Shown piece after piece: positions 1 to 10,277 of a stretch of DNA of 64,000 nt. This stretch comes from Echinarachnius parma. Its lineage: Eukaryota > Echinodermata > Echinoidea > Clypeasteroida > Echinarachniidae. The translations under genes were made by a program, and so were the position numbers. The stretch spans positions 90,001-154,000 of the forward strand of contig JBAMJV010003225.1 of NCBI GenBank assembly GCA_037951105.1, in the 5' to 3' direction. Each line of letters begins with the position of its first letter. The first letter of the stretch is position 1. The notes under the pieces were generated by a model, which was given only the letters and a program-made list of their open reading frames with translations, searched no databases and was not told the origin of the DNA.

Positions 1-647
1 CGTGAAAATGTTCACACTTTACTTTGTGGACATATCAGATCACACCAATACACATTTTATCAATCACTTATCACTTTTTGCACTTATCAACAAAGTTAAA
101 GGGGAAGTTTAGTTTTGGTAAGGCTGAACTTTAGTAACCAAACCTGGACAATAACCTTCAAAACTAATAGTAATAACTCCACTATGCTCGAAAAGTATAC
201 AAACTTGCAAAATGACTAAGTAAAAAGCATGTTATCATTCAAAAATAGCCATTTTGATCACGAGAGGGCGCTTTTTTAAAGGCGTCAGTTTCAACCATTT
301 TCCATAGACAATAATGCATGTGATGTTTTATTACCAGACTGATTTTATAGAGAGAACATCAACAACTACTTAAATAACACTTTCGAAATTTTTTGAGAAA
401 GTGGAAGCATTTTTTGAATTTTTTGAAAAAACCGTTAATTATTTGGGCCCCAAAATATTATAAGATCAGATACATTTATTGATATTTCAGCCGTTTGTGG
501 GTCGATTTGGACCAAATAAAGTTTATTCTGCCATTAAAATTGCATGTTCTCTCAAATTCGACACTCAGTTTTTCATTACCTCACAAAAAAATTGTGATGT
601 GCAGCGCCCTCTCTACCAAAACTAAACTTCCCCTTTAATAGATCCCT
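1..647. mobile_element. TTAA-type MITE family A, right end, split by a nested insertion
   Basis: Positions 1-95 match the right half of family A elements seen whole at 27588-27965, 43341-43719 and 63297-63703 (shared text such as CTTATCACTTTTTGCAC). The family's terminal motif TAGATCCCT resumes at 639-647 and is followed by TTAA at 648-651. The left end lies before the window. A second element (100-634) interrupts it. Non-coding. Confidence 0.75.
96..638. mobile_element. TTAA-type MITE family B, nested, with TTAA target duplication
   Basis: A 535 bp element (100-634) has terminal inverted repeats AGGGGAAGTTTAGTTTTGG and CCAAAACTAAACTTCCCCT. It is flanked by TTAA at 96-99 and 635-638. Removing it plus one TTAA joins CAAAGTTA to TAGATCCC, close to the CAAAGTTACTAGATCCC ending of intact family A copies. 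TTAA duplication is the hallmark of piggyBac-type transposition. No transposase is present, so it is non-autonomous. Confidence 0.85.
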
Positions 648-739
648 TTAATCTAATAATATGAAATTTACATGAAAATGTAAACACATACCTATATACT
701 GACAATGATTTTCATGACAATAGTATCATGTCGGGTCCC

Positions 740-985
740 TGGTTTGGTAAACTGCCACTTGGTCTAACCCCGCTTCGTCTAATATCCGATTCGTCTCATC
801 CCACATAGTCTAATTCCGTTTCGTCTACAACCACTTGGTCTAATATCCATTTGGTCTCCAACCCACTAAGCCTATTAGCCAGTTCGTCTAATAACCATTT
901 GGGCTATACCCATTTTGTCTAATACCCATTTGGTCCAACACCCCTTAGTCTACCTGCCAGATCGTCTAATCACCAGATTGTCTAA
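740..985 (-). repeat. TTAGAC-type minisatellite block 1
   Basis: Degenerate tandem units of about 17 bp read (G/C)GTCTAATnnCCATTT on +, the reverse complement of TTAGACnAAnTGG. The first part (740-850) is the close reverse complement of 5870-5975. No coding sense is seen. Confidence 0.85.
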
Positions 986-999
986 ATTGTCAAAGCTTT

Positions 1000-1078
1000 T
1001 ACAGTGGCAGCAGACATTTGTTGCAAGCTTAATATTGCCATTGGAAGGTGTGGGTGACAAACTACTTACCAAAGCATT
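1000..1078. repeat. Patch inverted relative to 5095-5170
   Basis: The run CAAGCTTAATATTGCCATTG continuing to GTGACAAACTACTT is the reverse complement of 5095-5170, apart from a 13 bp insert near 1015. It extends the palindromic layout of the flanking minisatellite blocks. Confidence 0.8.
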
Positions 1079-2148
1079 CAAGTATTTCTTTTCTTTTTCT
1101 GTTGTAGATATTTGTAAGACTATTGATGCCTTGAAATGCCGTGTGTGCTACTTACGGGGAGGGGTGGGGGGGGGGGGGTATAAGAATCGCTTTGTTTTCA
1201 GATGCGATATAAATAATTGCTTGTAGTTGTACGAGGTTGCAATTCCACTTAATATTATATAGATGTAGGTTCTTTAGTCAGAAATACGAAAAGAAAAAAA
1301 TTGTTAGGAGCCCCAAAACTTTGATGGCAAAATAACACTTCAATTGTACAATGAAATGAAAAAGGTATCATTAAATCCTCACTTCTGAAAGGATTATAAC
1401 AATTACTTTTTTTGAAGACAAATATCAATGAAAACATACAGAATTTAAATGTTTGCTGTATGCAGAATATACAAATGTTTTATCTTTTATCGATATTCAT
1501 CTTAAAACACATTTTGTTTTGAAAATCCTTGCCGAACTGATTGTTTAATGACATCCTATTTACCATACAACTGTCTTATAGTAGCATGCGATGCAAACTA
1601 AAACATATGCAGGGCATAAGATTAAGCTAAGCGAACATCTAATGAACTCACGAGCTATAAAGAAACGTAATTAGAGAAATAAATCATAATATACCTGAAT
1701 AGTATCACGAATTAGGCATGAATACTAACGAAATACAGTAAATTATATTGTTGTTTTATATATCGATTAATCAATTAAGTGATTACAAAAGTCAATAGGC
1801 ATCATGTATCAATTTATATTTCCTAATGACAATTTTATATTTTAAGATAACATTAAAATCATTATGATTGCTATAACAATTACTGGGCTAGTTAAAGATT
1901 TACGAAAATTACATAAACTATAGCTGCAATGCATGGACGTAAGTAAGAATTAATTTTCAAGATTGTATACTACATAATATTTCTACAGAAAAATGTAAAT
2001 GTTGCGTGTAAATCAATCTATACCCATCACTTCAAGGTTGATTGAGCACATATTTATACACAATGAACACATTTCAAAAGTCACATGAACTTGCGCATGC
2101 CTGTATTGAGTGATGTGGTTGAACTCATAAATGGTTTGTTAAACTGTT
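1079..2148. other. No gene seen; AT-rich with a poly-G tract
   Basis: A G-rich tract lies at about 1158-1180. The rest is AT-rich, with short open frames only, no splice-bounded coding stretch and no recognised repeat. Confidence 0.5.
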
Positions 2149-2543
2149 TTAAAGGGGACCACCAGGCAAAGAACCACACAATATGTTTTGGTACCGTTTT
2201 GTGATAATTCATAAACAATGCAATTAATTACCACCACTTACGGAACACTATTATTTCCTGGTTCCGTACGCGCCAAACACTTGCGAGTACGCCAATGCGC
2301 CAATGCTATTCACGCGTAAGTTTTGAGACAATAGAATCCCGGACGATTTGTTCGCTCTGGACAAAGGTAGTCTTCGTACATGCAGACCTATGAACGCATG
2401 TTTTAGAATGGTAATGCGTTTTTCCAATTATACATATTTTTTGTGAAACATATTTTTATGAACTTTTTGATGGAATGGACTACGTATAAATATGTTACCT
2501 TGTATTTATAAGAATATTATTTGTGGGTGGTGGTACCCTTTAA
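2149..2543. mobile_element. TTAA-type MITE family G
   Basis: The 387 bp body (2153-2539) lies between TTAA copies (2149-2152, 2540-2543). It starts AGGGGACCACCAGGC and ends GGTGGTGGTACCCT, an imperfect inverted repeat. A second full copy lies at 56595-56969 and a reversed partial copy ends at 60025. The shared core includes CAATTAATTACCACCACTTA. Confidence 0.85.
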
Positions 2544-2980
2544 ATTCCATCTTTTTAAAATTTGTAAATGAACTTTTTCAAAGCGTTTTAAGCATTTTTA
2601 TTTTCCCAAATATGGCAAATTCAAGCTAATTTTTAAATCGGCAATGACATAGGGGTTATACAGTTATAATATCTACATTTGGGGTATGATAAACGACTAA
2701 ATAAATTAACTTTGCTTGACCCTATGATCTCGAGAAAAAAAGAGGAATTTTCGTACCGAGCGCCATTTGAAAACAATGATTGAACAACGAACATGGCTCC
2801 GCCCACAGTCTGTTGCCGGTTGCCGCCGGGCATACGTGTAGGCCAGCCATGCAAGTGCAGCTCTTTGAATCGGACCCGCGTGGTAATCCACTCCGATATC
2901 CCCGTATTCCACAATCACATAACAAAAATGTAAAATGCTTGGGTATTCTTAAGCAATCACTCACAATTGAAATCTAAGTT
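2544..2980. other. No gene or known repeat recognised
   Basis: Short overlapping open frames exist on both strands around 2780-2920 (a GC-richer patch). None has splice signals, a recognisable motif or a convincing start. Confidence 0.4.
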
Positions 2981-3470
2981 GTAGACCAAATGAGAGTAGC
3001 CCTTTCAGTCATTAGACCAAATGAGAATTAGACTAAATTGTAATTAGCCGAAATAGTGTTTAGACGAAATTGCTTGTAGACCAAGTGGAAAATAGACCTA
3101 TTAGTATTAGACGAAATGGAAATAGACTAAATGGAATTAGACCAAGTGAAATACAGACCAAATGGTTATAGACCAAACGGTAATTAGACGAATTGCATAT
3201 AGACCAAATGAAAAGTAGCCTAACTGAGAATTAGACGAACTGGTATTAGACGAAATGATCATTAGACGAAACGAAGAAAAAAACAGTTAGACCAAGTTGG
3301 TCACTAGACGAAACGGCAATTGCCTAAGTGGGCATAAGACCTAGTGATGATTATACCAAATGCTACGTAGACCAAATTGATAGTAGAACAAATGGGTTTA
3401 GCCGTAGTGGAGTTAGACGAACTGATAATTAGACAAACTGGTATTAGACCAAGTGAATATAAACCCCTGG
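2980..3470 (+). repeat. TTAGAC-type minisatellite block 2
   Basis: About 28 degenerate units of TTAGAC(C/G)AA(A/C/G)TGG with 2-5 bp spacers. The unit order matches the reverse complement of block 3 (4120-4570), including the odd TTAGCCGAAATAGTG unit. The two blocks are therefore arms of one inverted repeat. Confidence 0.9.
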
Positions 3471-3830
3471 TTTCACTCTTGGCAGATCTGCAAGTTATCA
3501 AACATAGGCACTATGTTGGTGTGGCTTGGTTTGTTCCTTTACGTGTTTCTACATCTTTTATATCCATTTTGTTTCAAATCTTTTTGTTGCGCCTTTGTCA
3601 AAAATAGGATTTATACCTAGCTTTTTAATTGTGTGAAGCTCACTAGCTACCTATAAAAAACCCAAACATATGATTTTAAATGTAACACATCAGCAGTTAT
3701 TTTAAAATGAATTATTTTAAAACGAACACACTCACTTGCAACTTTGGCATGTCTAGTGTTCTTTCATGCCCTGCTCTCTTAATACTACTCATGAAATTGG
3801 TTGTGATTATGCACATTTACACTTTGATAT

Positions 3831-4095
3831 TTAAAGGGATCTAGTAACTTTGTTGACAAGTGCAAAAATTGATGCGTGGTTCATAAAATATGTATTGGTG
3901 TGATCCGATCTTTCCAGAAAGTAATGTTTGAAAATTTCAAGTTAATTGGATGTTATTTGGCCGATAAATGAGTGAAAATGCAAAGTGATATTCACTTACT
4001 CATTGCACTTACTTTGTACATGGCTGAAAAGGTCCCGTAGATAATTTCATATCCGAACACTTCAATCATAAAATATCTTTTGAGTTATAAAAATA
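3831..4095 (+). mobile_element. TTAA-type MITE family A, left part only
   Basis: TTAA then AGGGATCTAGTAACTTTG matches the left end of intact family A copies for about 260 bp. The right end is missing. It sits in the spacer of the minisatellite palindrome. Confidence 0.75.
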
Positions 4096-4119
4096 CACAG
4101 TTTACTGCTGTTTACTAGG

Positions 4120-4570
4120 TTTATATTCACTTGGTCTAATACAACTTTGTCCAATTATCAGTTCGTCTAACTCCATTTCGGCTAAACCCATTTGGTGTAA
4201 TCATCACTAGCTAGTCTAATGCCCATTTATAGCAATTGCCGTTTTGTCTAATGACCAAATGGGCCAATAGTCACTTCGTCTACTTGGTTTTTTCTTCGTT
4301 TCGTCTAATGATCACTTCGTCTAATACCAGTTCGTCTAATTCTCACTTGGTCTATATGCAATTCGTCTAATTACCGTTTGGTCTATAACCATTTGGTCTG
4401 TATTTCACTTGGTCTAATATCCATTTAGTCTATTACCATTTCGTCTATTACCAATAGGTCTATTTTCCACTTGGTCTACAAGCAGTTCGTCTAATGCCAT
4501 TTCGTCTAAACACTATTTCGGCTAATGACCATTTAGTCTAATTCTCATTTGGTCTAATGACTAGATGTGG
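4120..4570 (-). repeat. TTAGAC-type minisatellite block 3
   Basis: Reverse-oriented units (TTCGTCTAATnnCAn, TTGGTCTA) mirror block 2 almost unit for unit. The spacer between the two arms is about 650 bp. Confidence 0.9.
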
Positions 4571-4694
4571 ATCGCCCACACTGACCTCTGTGATTGCCCA
4601 TCGCCTGCATGCCGTATGAAAGATGACATAGGGCTGTATGTATAGCTCTATGGATATTAGCCACGGCGGTTTCACTAGACGAAACCTGTGTATA

Positions 4695-5105
4695 AGAGAA
4701 AACTAATTGGCCGCTACAGTCAGGTGACCTTTATAGAAAAGTCCCAAAATATCGTTTACAGTCACACCTTTGTATAATGACCACTAAAGAGAATCGAAAA
4801 TTGGCCGCTATAAACAGGTGACCTTTATACATGTAGGCCAGTTTATTGAATAACATAGATTACAGTAAAACGTTTGTACGGTCACCACCCAAGGGAAAAT
4901 ATAATTATGTGGCCGCTATAGACAAGTGAACTTTATAGACGACTTTCATCAAACAGTGTATAGTGACCACCCGAAAGGAAACCAGATAGTGGGCGCTATA
5001 ATCAGGTACCTTTAAAAAAAAAACAGGTTCCATAAAATCGTATATCGTCAAACCTGTGTATAGTAACCATCCAATGCAGACGAGAAGTGTGGGCGCTTTG
5101 GCAAG
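4695..5105 (+). repeat. Tandem repeat, four units of 80-110 bp
   Basis: The core GGCCGCTATAnnCAGGTGACC recurs near 4710, 4802, 4912 and 4992, each followed by a TTTATA stretch and a GTATA(A/G)TGACCACC-like half. A fifth truncated start (GGGCGCTTTGG) lies at about 5092. Divergence is high. Confidence 0.75.
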
Positions 5106-5514
5106 TAGTTTGTCACCTATATCTTCCAATGGCAATATTAAGCTTGCCACTGTTAAAGCTTTAATGCTAAACAATTTATCAAATAAGTTTCATAGGCAAC
5201 ATTTGGCACGCACAAAAAACGATGTCTGCTAGCAGGGTTCATTTGACTACAGAGAAGAGCAAACATGATTCCCAGGTTAATATTTAGATATTTCACACAC
5301 ATTTGTAGGGCAACATTATGCTTTCACAAAATATAATTATATTACACTCGTTATTTATAAGCTGGTAATTTAACTTGTCTAGTTAGTACGGATGCATAGG
5401 ATCTAACATAGTTTAAGACACTTCTTGAACGTTTTTACAAGTTAGAACTTAGTGGACGATGCAAATTATTACTAACCCTGAATTACAATTATCAAACTTT
5501 ACACCAACCTAACA

Positions 5515-5978
5515 TTGGACCTTTAGACCAAATGGTCATTAGACCATGTGGTCATTAGCCCAAGTCGGACATTAGCCCAAGTGGGAGTAGCCCAACTGTC
5601 TATTAGACCAAACGGGAAGTTGATGAAATGGTGATTAGACCAAGTGATGAATTGCCCATCTGGATATAGCCGAAGTGGGTGTAGCCCAAATGGGTATTAT
5701 ACGTAGTGGTATTAGACGAACTGATAAATAGACGAAGTGATAGGCCTAATAGACGAATCGAATATTAGACAATCTGGTGTTTATACGATCTGGCAGGTAG
5801 ACTAAGTGGTGTTGGACCAAGTGGGTATTAGACAATATGGGTATTGCCCAAATGGTTATTAGACGAACTGGCTAATAGGCCAAGTGGTTGTAGAGGAAAC
5901 GGAATTAGACTATGTGGGATGAGACGAAGTGAATATTAGACGAAGCGGGGTTAGACCAAGTGGCAGTTTACCGTTTAC
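5515..5978 (+). repeat. TTAGAC-type minisatellite block 4
   Basis: Forward units of TTAGACnAAnTGG. The right end (5870-5978) is the close reverse complement of block 1 (740-850), making the outer arms of the palindrome. Confidence 0.9.
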
Positions 5979-6179
5979 ACTATCTGGGTGTACGGATATT
6001 TCTATTTGATTAATATTTTTTGTTTCAACATAAACACATAATACAAAATTATCATATAAATAATATAGAAAGAAACACATTAATTGAATACTGAAAGTAA
6101 ACATGTATAATAGTATTTATATCCCTCATAAGATCGTTTTACCATTGAATTTGACAAACGATAGTTTTGGACAACACGC

Positions 6180-6360
6180 GCAATCACGTGACCGGTCTTG
6201 TTAGTAAAAACTAACACTAAAAGTGCGTTACGCGCTCGTCCCATAGATCATGTGTTTTAGCAAAATACACACGCGAACAAATTTGTGCAGTACTCTATGG
6301 CGCACACGTTCTAGTCACGTGATTGCCCTTGTTAGTAAAAACTAACACTTAGCTAGGTCA
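6180..6360 (+). repeat. Direct repeat pair spaced about 134 bp
   Basis: The phrase CTTGTTAGTAAAAACTAACAC occurs near 6198 and 6332, each preceded by a CACGTG-containing patch. The TTAGTnnAAACTAA part is itself palindromic. No gene is seen in 5979-6535 otherwise. Confidence 0.6.
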
Positions 6361-6534
6361 AAGGAAGAAGAACGCCAAGACAGCCAATAAGCACATTCGT
6401 GGGCGCGCTAATACGCATTCATCGCGTATGTGCGCAACTGCCAGCGCGTTGGTGCGCACTCTCTGTTATTGTATGCGCAAAATAAACAATGACATTAAGC
6501 GTATTAGATGCGCCATGGTTCTGGAGGCTCATAC

Positions 6535-6935
6535 TCATAGAAGTAGTATATTAAACAAATATACCATGCACTGAGAGCCTCTAGTTGAAATTATGGATTC
6601 CGAGGTGACAGGAAAAGCACTATGTTCTGAGGGTCGTAGACCCGAAGAACATAGTGCTTTTTCTGTCACCGAGGAATCCATAATTTCACTAGTGGCTCGA
6701 AATAGTGCATGATATATTTGTTTTATATCCTTCGCATAATCATAATCATCGCAAAAATAAATGATTTCAATTAAATTAAAGAAAAATATAAAGAAAAACA
6801 AAGCATTGATCATGGAACCATCACTGCACTGACTATGTTCTGTTTGTGACACTGACCCCCTTCGCGCAATAGTCCTAGCGCAGAGCGCGTATTGCGCTAT
6901 CTTTCCATTCATGGTTCCGCGCCTTAACAACTAAT
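6535..6935. repeat. Hairpin-bearing repeat unit, inverted copy at 15225-15640
   Basis: Contains a near-perfect hairpin at about 6590-6695: arms GAAATTATGGATTCC... and ...GGAATCCATAATTTC around a short GGGTCGTAGACCC loop. Followed by a segment (6700-6935) shared with both tandem units downstream. The whole block recurs in reverse at 15225-15640. Open frames across it are incidental. Confidence 0.8.
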
Positions 6936-6944
6936 GCGCACCCA

Positions 6945-8890
6945 TTTCTTTTTAAATGACTCTTTGATAAATCTCGTCGAGCATCTTTCGCAAGCTAAAA
7001 CAAGACCTCTGCTCGCAGGGAAGTTTTACAACACGCATCTCTATGGGCTCAATATGATCACCCGGCGTCTATGACGTCATTCATGGAATAGCATTTACTA
7101 TTCCATGAATGACGTCACGCATAGCACATTTTTCTCCATGGTCATTACTATGTTTGGTCACATGACGCTATGTAGACCAATCACTGAACAGGATTTCATT
7201 CATGTAGGATATAATGCATGATATATTTGTTTTATATCCTTCGCATAATCATAATCATCGCAAAAATAAATGATTTCAATTAAATTAAAGAACAATATAA
7301 AGAAAAACAAAACATTGATCATGGAACCATCACTGCACTGACTATTTTCTGTTTGTGACACTGACACCCTTTGCGCAATAGTCCTAGTGCAGAGCGCGTA
7401 TTGCGCTATCTTTCCATTCATGGTTACGCGCCTTAACAACTAATGCGCACCCAAATGCAAAACGCGCGCATCAAAGTGAATAATTAACCTGCTTTACATA
7501 CTACACACGTTATTGTATGGAGAAAAATTACACATGTTAAATGACGAATTAGTGTCACGACCACAGAAGGACAACGATGCACAATGTGCACCATTGTCGT
7601 AATTTTTAAATTCGAATACCGCTACGTTATACATGAAATGCAGCTCTAGAATATTAATTGGAACTTATTAATATTCACGGGTGAAAATATGCTGTATTTC
7701 TTTTTAAATGACTCTTTGATAAATCTCGTCGAGCATCTTTCGCAAGCTAAAACAAGACCTCTGCTCGCAGGGAAGTTTTACAACACGCATCTCTATGGGC
7801 TCAATATGATCACCCGGCGTCTATGACGTCATTCATGGAATAGCATTTACTATTCCATGAATGACGTCACGCATAGCACATTTTTCTCCATGGTCATTAC
7901 TATGTTTGGTCACATGACGCTATGTAGACCAATCACTGAACAGGATTTCATTCATGTAGGATATAATGCATGATATATTTGTTTTATATCCTTCGCATAA
8001 TCATAATCATCGCAAAAATAAATGATTTCAATTAAATTAAAGAACAATATAAAGAAAAACAAAACATTGATCATGGAACCATCACTGCACTGACTATTTT
8101 CTGTTTGTGACACTGACACCCTTTGCGCAATAGTCCTAGTGCAGAGCGCGTATTGCGCTATCTTTCCATTCATGGTTACGCGCCTTAACAACTAATGCGC
8201 ACCCAAATGCAAAACGCGCGCATCAAAGTGAATAATTAACCTGCTTTACATACTACACACGTGTAATTGTATGGAGAAAATTGTTATTCGTACATTACAC
8301 ATACAGCTAGTGCAGTGCACACCGCGGCCAATTGTTAAATGACGAATTAGTGTCACGACCACAGAAGGACAACGATGCACAATGTGCACCATTGTCGGAA
8401 TTTTTAAATTCGAATACCGCTACGTTATACAGGAAATGCATCTCTAGAATATTCTTTGGAACTTTTTGATATTCACGGGTGAAAATATGATGTATTTCTT
8501 TTTAAATAACTCTTTGAGAAATCTCGTCGAGCATCTTTCGCAAGCTAAAACAAGACCTCTGCTCGCAGGGAAGTTTTATAACACGCATCTCTATGGGCTC
8601 AATATGATCACCCGGCGTCTATGACGTCATTCATGGAATAGCATTTACTATTCCATGAATGACGTCACGCATAGCACATTTTTCTCCATGGGCATTACTA
8701 TGTTTGGTCACATGACGCTATGTAGACCAATCACTGAACAGGATTTCATTCATGTAGGATATAACATTTACTATTCCATGAATGACGTCACGCATTGCAC
8801 ATTTTTCTCCATGGGCATTACTATGTTTGGTCACATGACGCTATGTAGACCAATCACTGAACAGGATTTCATTCATGTAGGATATAAAAA
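6945..8890. repeat. Tandem array of about 752-795 bp hairpin units
   Basis: CTCTTTGATAAATCTCGTCG begins units near 6957 and 7710, and a variant begins one near 8505. Units 1 and 2 are almost identical. Each carries a TGACGTCATTCATGGAATA / TATTCCATGAATGACGTCA hairpin (about 7072, 7824, 8623). The last unit ends with two adjacent direct copies of a 120 bp piece (8647-8766 and 8767-8886). No protein-coding sense. Confidence 0.85.
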
Positions 8891-8894
8891 ATAA

Positions 8895-9288
8895 CTAGAA
8901 GAGAATCTACGCACTGCGCGCTGATTTTCCCATAGCCTTAACACGCAGCAAACATGGCCGGTTAGGGAAACTTCATGGACTGGCTAACATGGAATGCTGG
9001 GTATTTTGTAGTCTATGATCTAAGACCCTCGATCGCATGCTAAAAATAATCCCACCACCCATAATAGATAGCCGCCAACGAGAGAGATCTGCACAACAGC
9101 AGTGATGGCTGCCAGCCGACGCCTCGTGAGCAGCGATCACTGATGTTACGCAGACCTCTCTCGTTGGTCGCGCTATGTTCAGCATGCGATCGAGGGTCTC
9201 GATCCTAGACTAAACGTATCCCAGAATTCCATGTTAGCCAGTCCATAAAGTTTTCCAAGATTAGCGCGCAGTATGACCCCCCTGCTCA
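8895..9288. mobile_element. Palindromic MITE, second copy at 20092-20325
   Basis: The left arm has ACTGCGCGCT, ACATGGCCGGTTAGGG and ACTGGCTAACATGGAAT. The right arm carries the reverse complements and ends CATGACCCCCCTG-like at 9288. The centre has smaller inverted pairs (ACCCTCGATCGCATGC / GCATGCGATCGAGGGT). The same element lies in opposite orientation near 20.1-20.3 kb. Confidence 0.8.
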
Positions 9289-9439
9289 TACTAGCTTCAT
9301 CAATGTCGATTGATTTTCATGTCAAAATTTACGAGTGATTTTATGAAATATTGAAGAGATTTTCACTTATTTTGCTATAAGATGAACGCAATCCGTGATA
9401 TTGATGAGTGATATAAAAACAACTAACTAATGTGCTTGA

Positions 9440-9556
9440 TTGTGATAGGCAATCTATTACCTCGGTGGGCTCAAAATGACTATTACCCTCAGCTACGCTT
9501 CGGGTAATAGTCATTTCGAGCCCACCTCGGTAATAGATTTGACTATCACAAGAACC
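9440..9556. repeat. Long hairpin
   Basis: Arms TCTATTACCTCGGTGGGCTC and GAGCCCACCTCGGTAATAGA continue inward through TGACTATTACCC / GGGTAATAGTCA to a loop of about 15 bp. It resembles a fold-back remnant. The bases from 9557 to 10243 hold no other feature I can name, except the putative 5' UTR of the LU gene. Confidence 0.75.
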
Positions 9557-10243
9557 CCATTCGTTAGTTGTATATTTTAATTATAATAGACATCTTTCAC
9601 AGCAGTAATTGAGAATAAAAAGGGTCAAAATTCCAATACTAACATCAGTAATTTAAAGAGGCTAAGATCGTTTGTCCGAATAATATTCTCCCTGTCCCCA
9701 GATTAAAACAAAACTATCTACATAATTTCTTGTAAACTATTGAGCTGATTTGTTATCCAAAATGTGTTAGTAGTTTGCCCTAATGGTTTCGTCATATTTT
9801 AAGGTGATTTTGTACGAATAAGACAATTTTCCCTAAATGCGAGGCTAAGTAAGGTCCCCACCTAGCACCAAACCCCTTCCCCTTCCCCCTACCCCAGCAT
9901 CGGGCACCTTTTATTCAATTTTTAGTATTATTTTTTTTTGATTGGATCGTGCAAATCCCTAAAAGAACCTTTACCAAAATAATTGGTTTTGAACCGAAAG
10001 GCGTGGCCTCATGCCAGCAACAACTTTGTATACGTATCAGATCACGTGATTATAACTGTAATCTGTTTGCGCTTCTGAATGTCTTCTTACACGTACATGT
10101 ACTACGTGTGCTTAGGAGCCAGGCGTGACAAGGAAATAGATATAGGTTTGATTATCATTCATCAGGCTGCATCACTAGTGTCAAGTTCATCAAAGATTGT
10201 TCTTCCAGGCAACCCGAGGAGCGAGAAAAGAAAAACGTCAAGA

Positions 10244-10277
10244 TGGAGAAATTTCTGTGTGTTTGTCTACTTTTTGG
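10244..10277 (+). CDS. LU protein exon 1 (signal peptide start)
   Basis: Encodes MEKFLCVCLLF plus the first base of a Gly codon, followed by donor GTGAGT. Joined to exon 2 it completes GLATVATA, giving an ordinary cleavable signal peptide. The phase match over 18.6 kb and the missing hydrophobic core in exon 2 alone support the link. The upstream part of the transcript is not defined. Confidence 0.8.

Noticed and set aside
745-5978. CRISPR-like array
   Set aside because: Regular short repeats are present, but spacers are 2-5 bp, units are degenerate, and the window is a spliced animal genome.
7200-8191. Identical 79-codon frames in tandem
   Set aside because: They lie in duplicated hairpin repeats, start in different repeat contexts in the inverted copy, and have no known domain.
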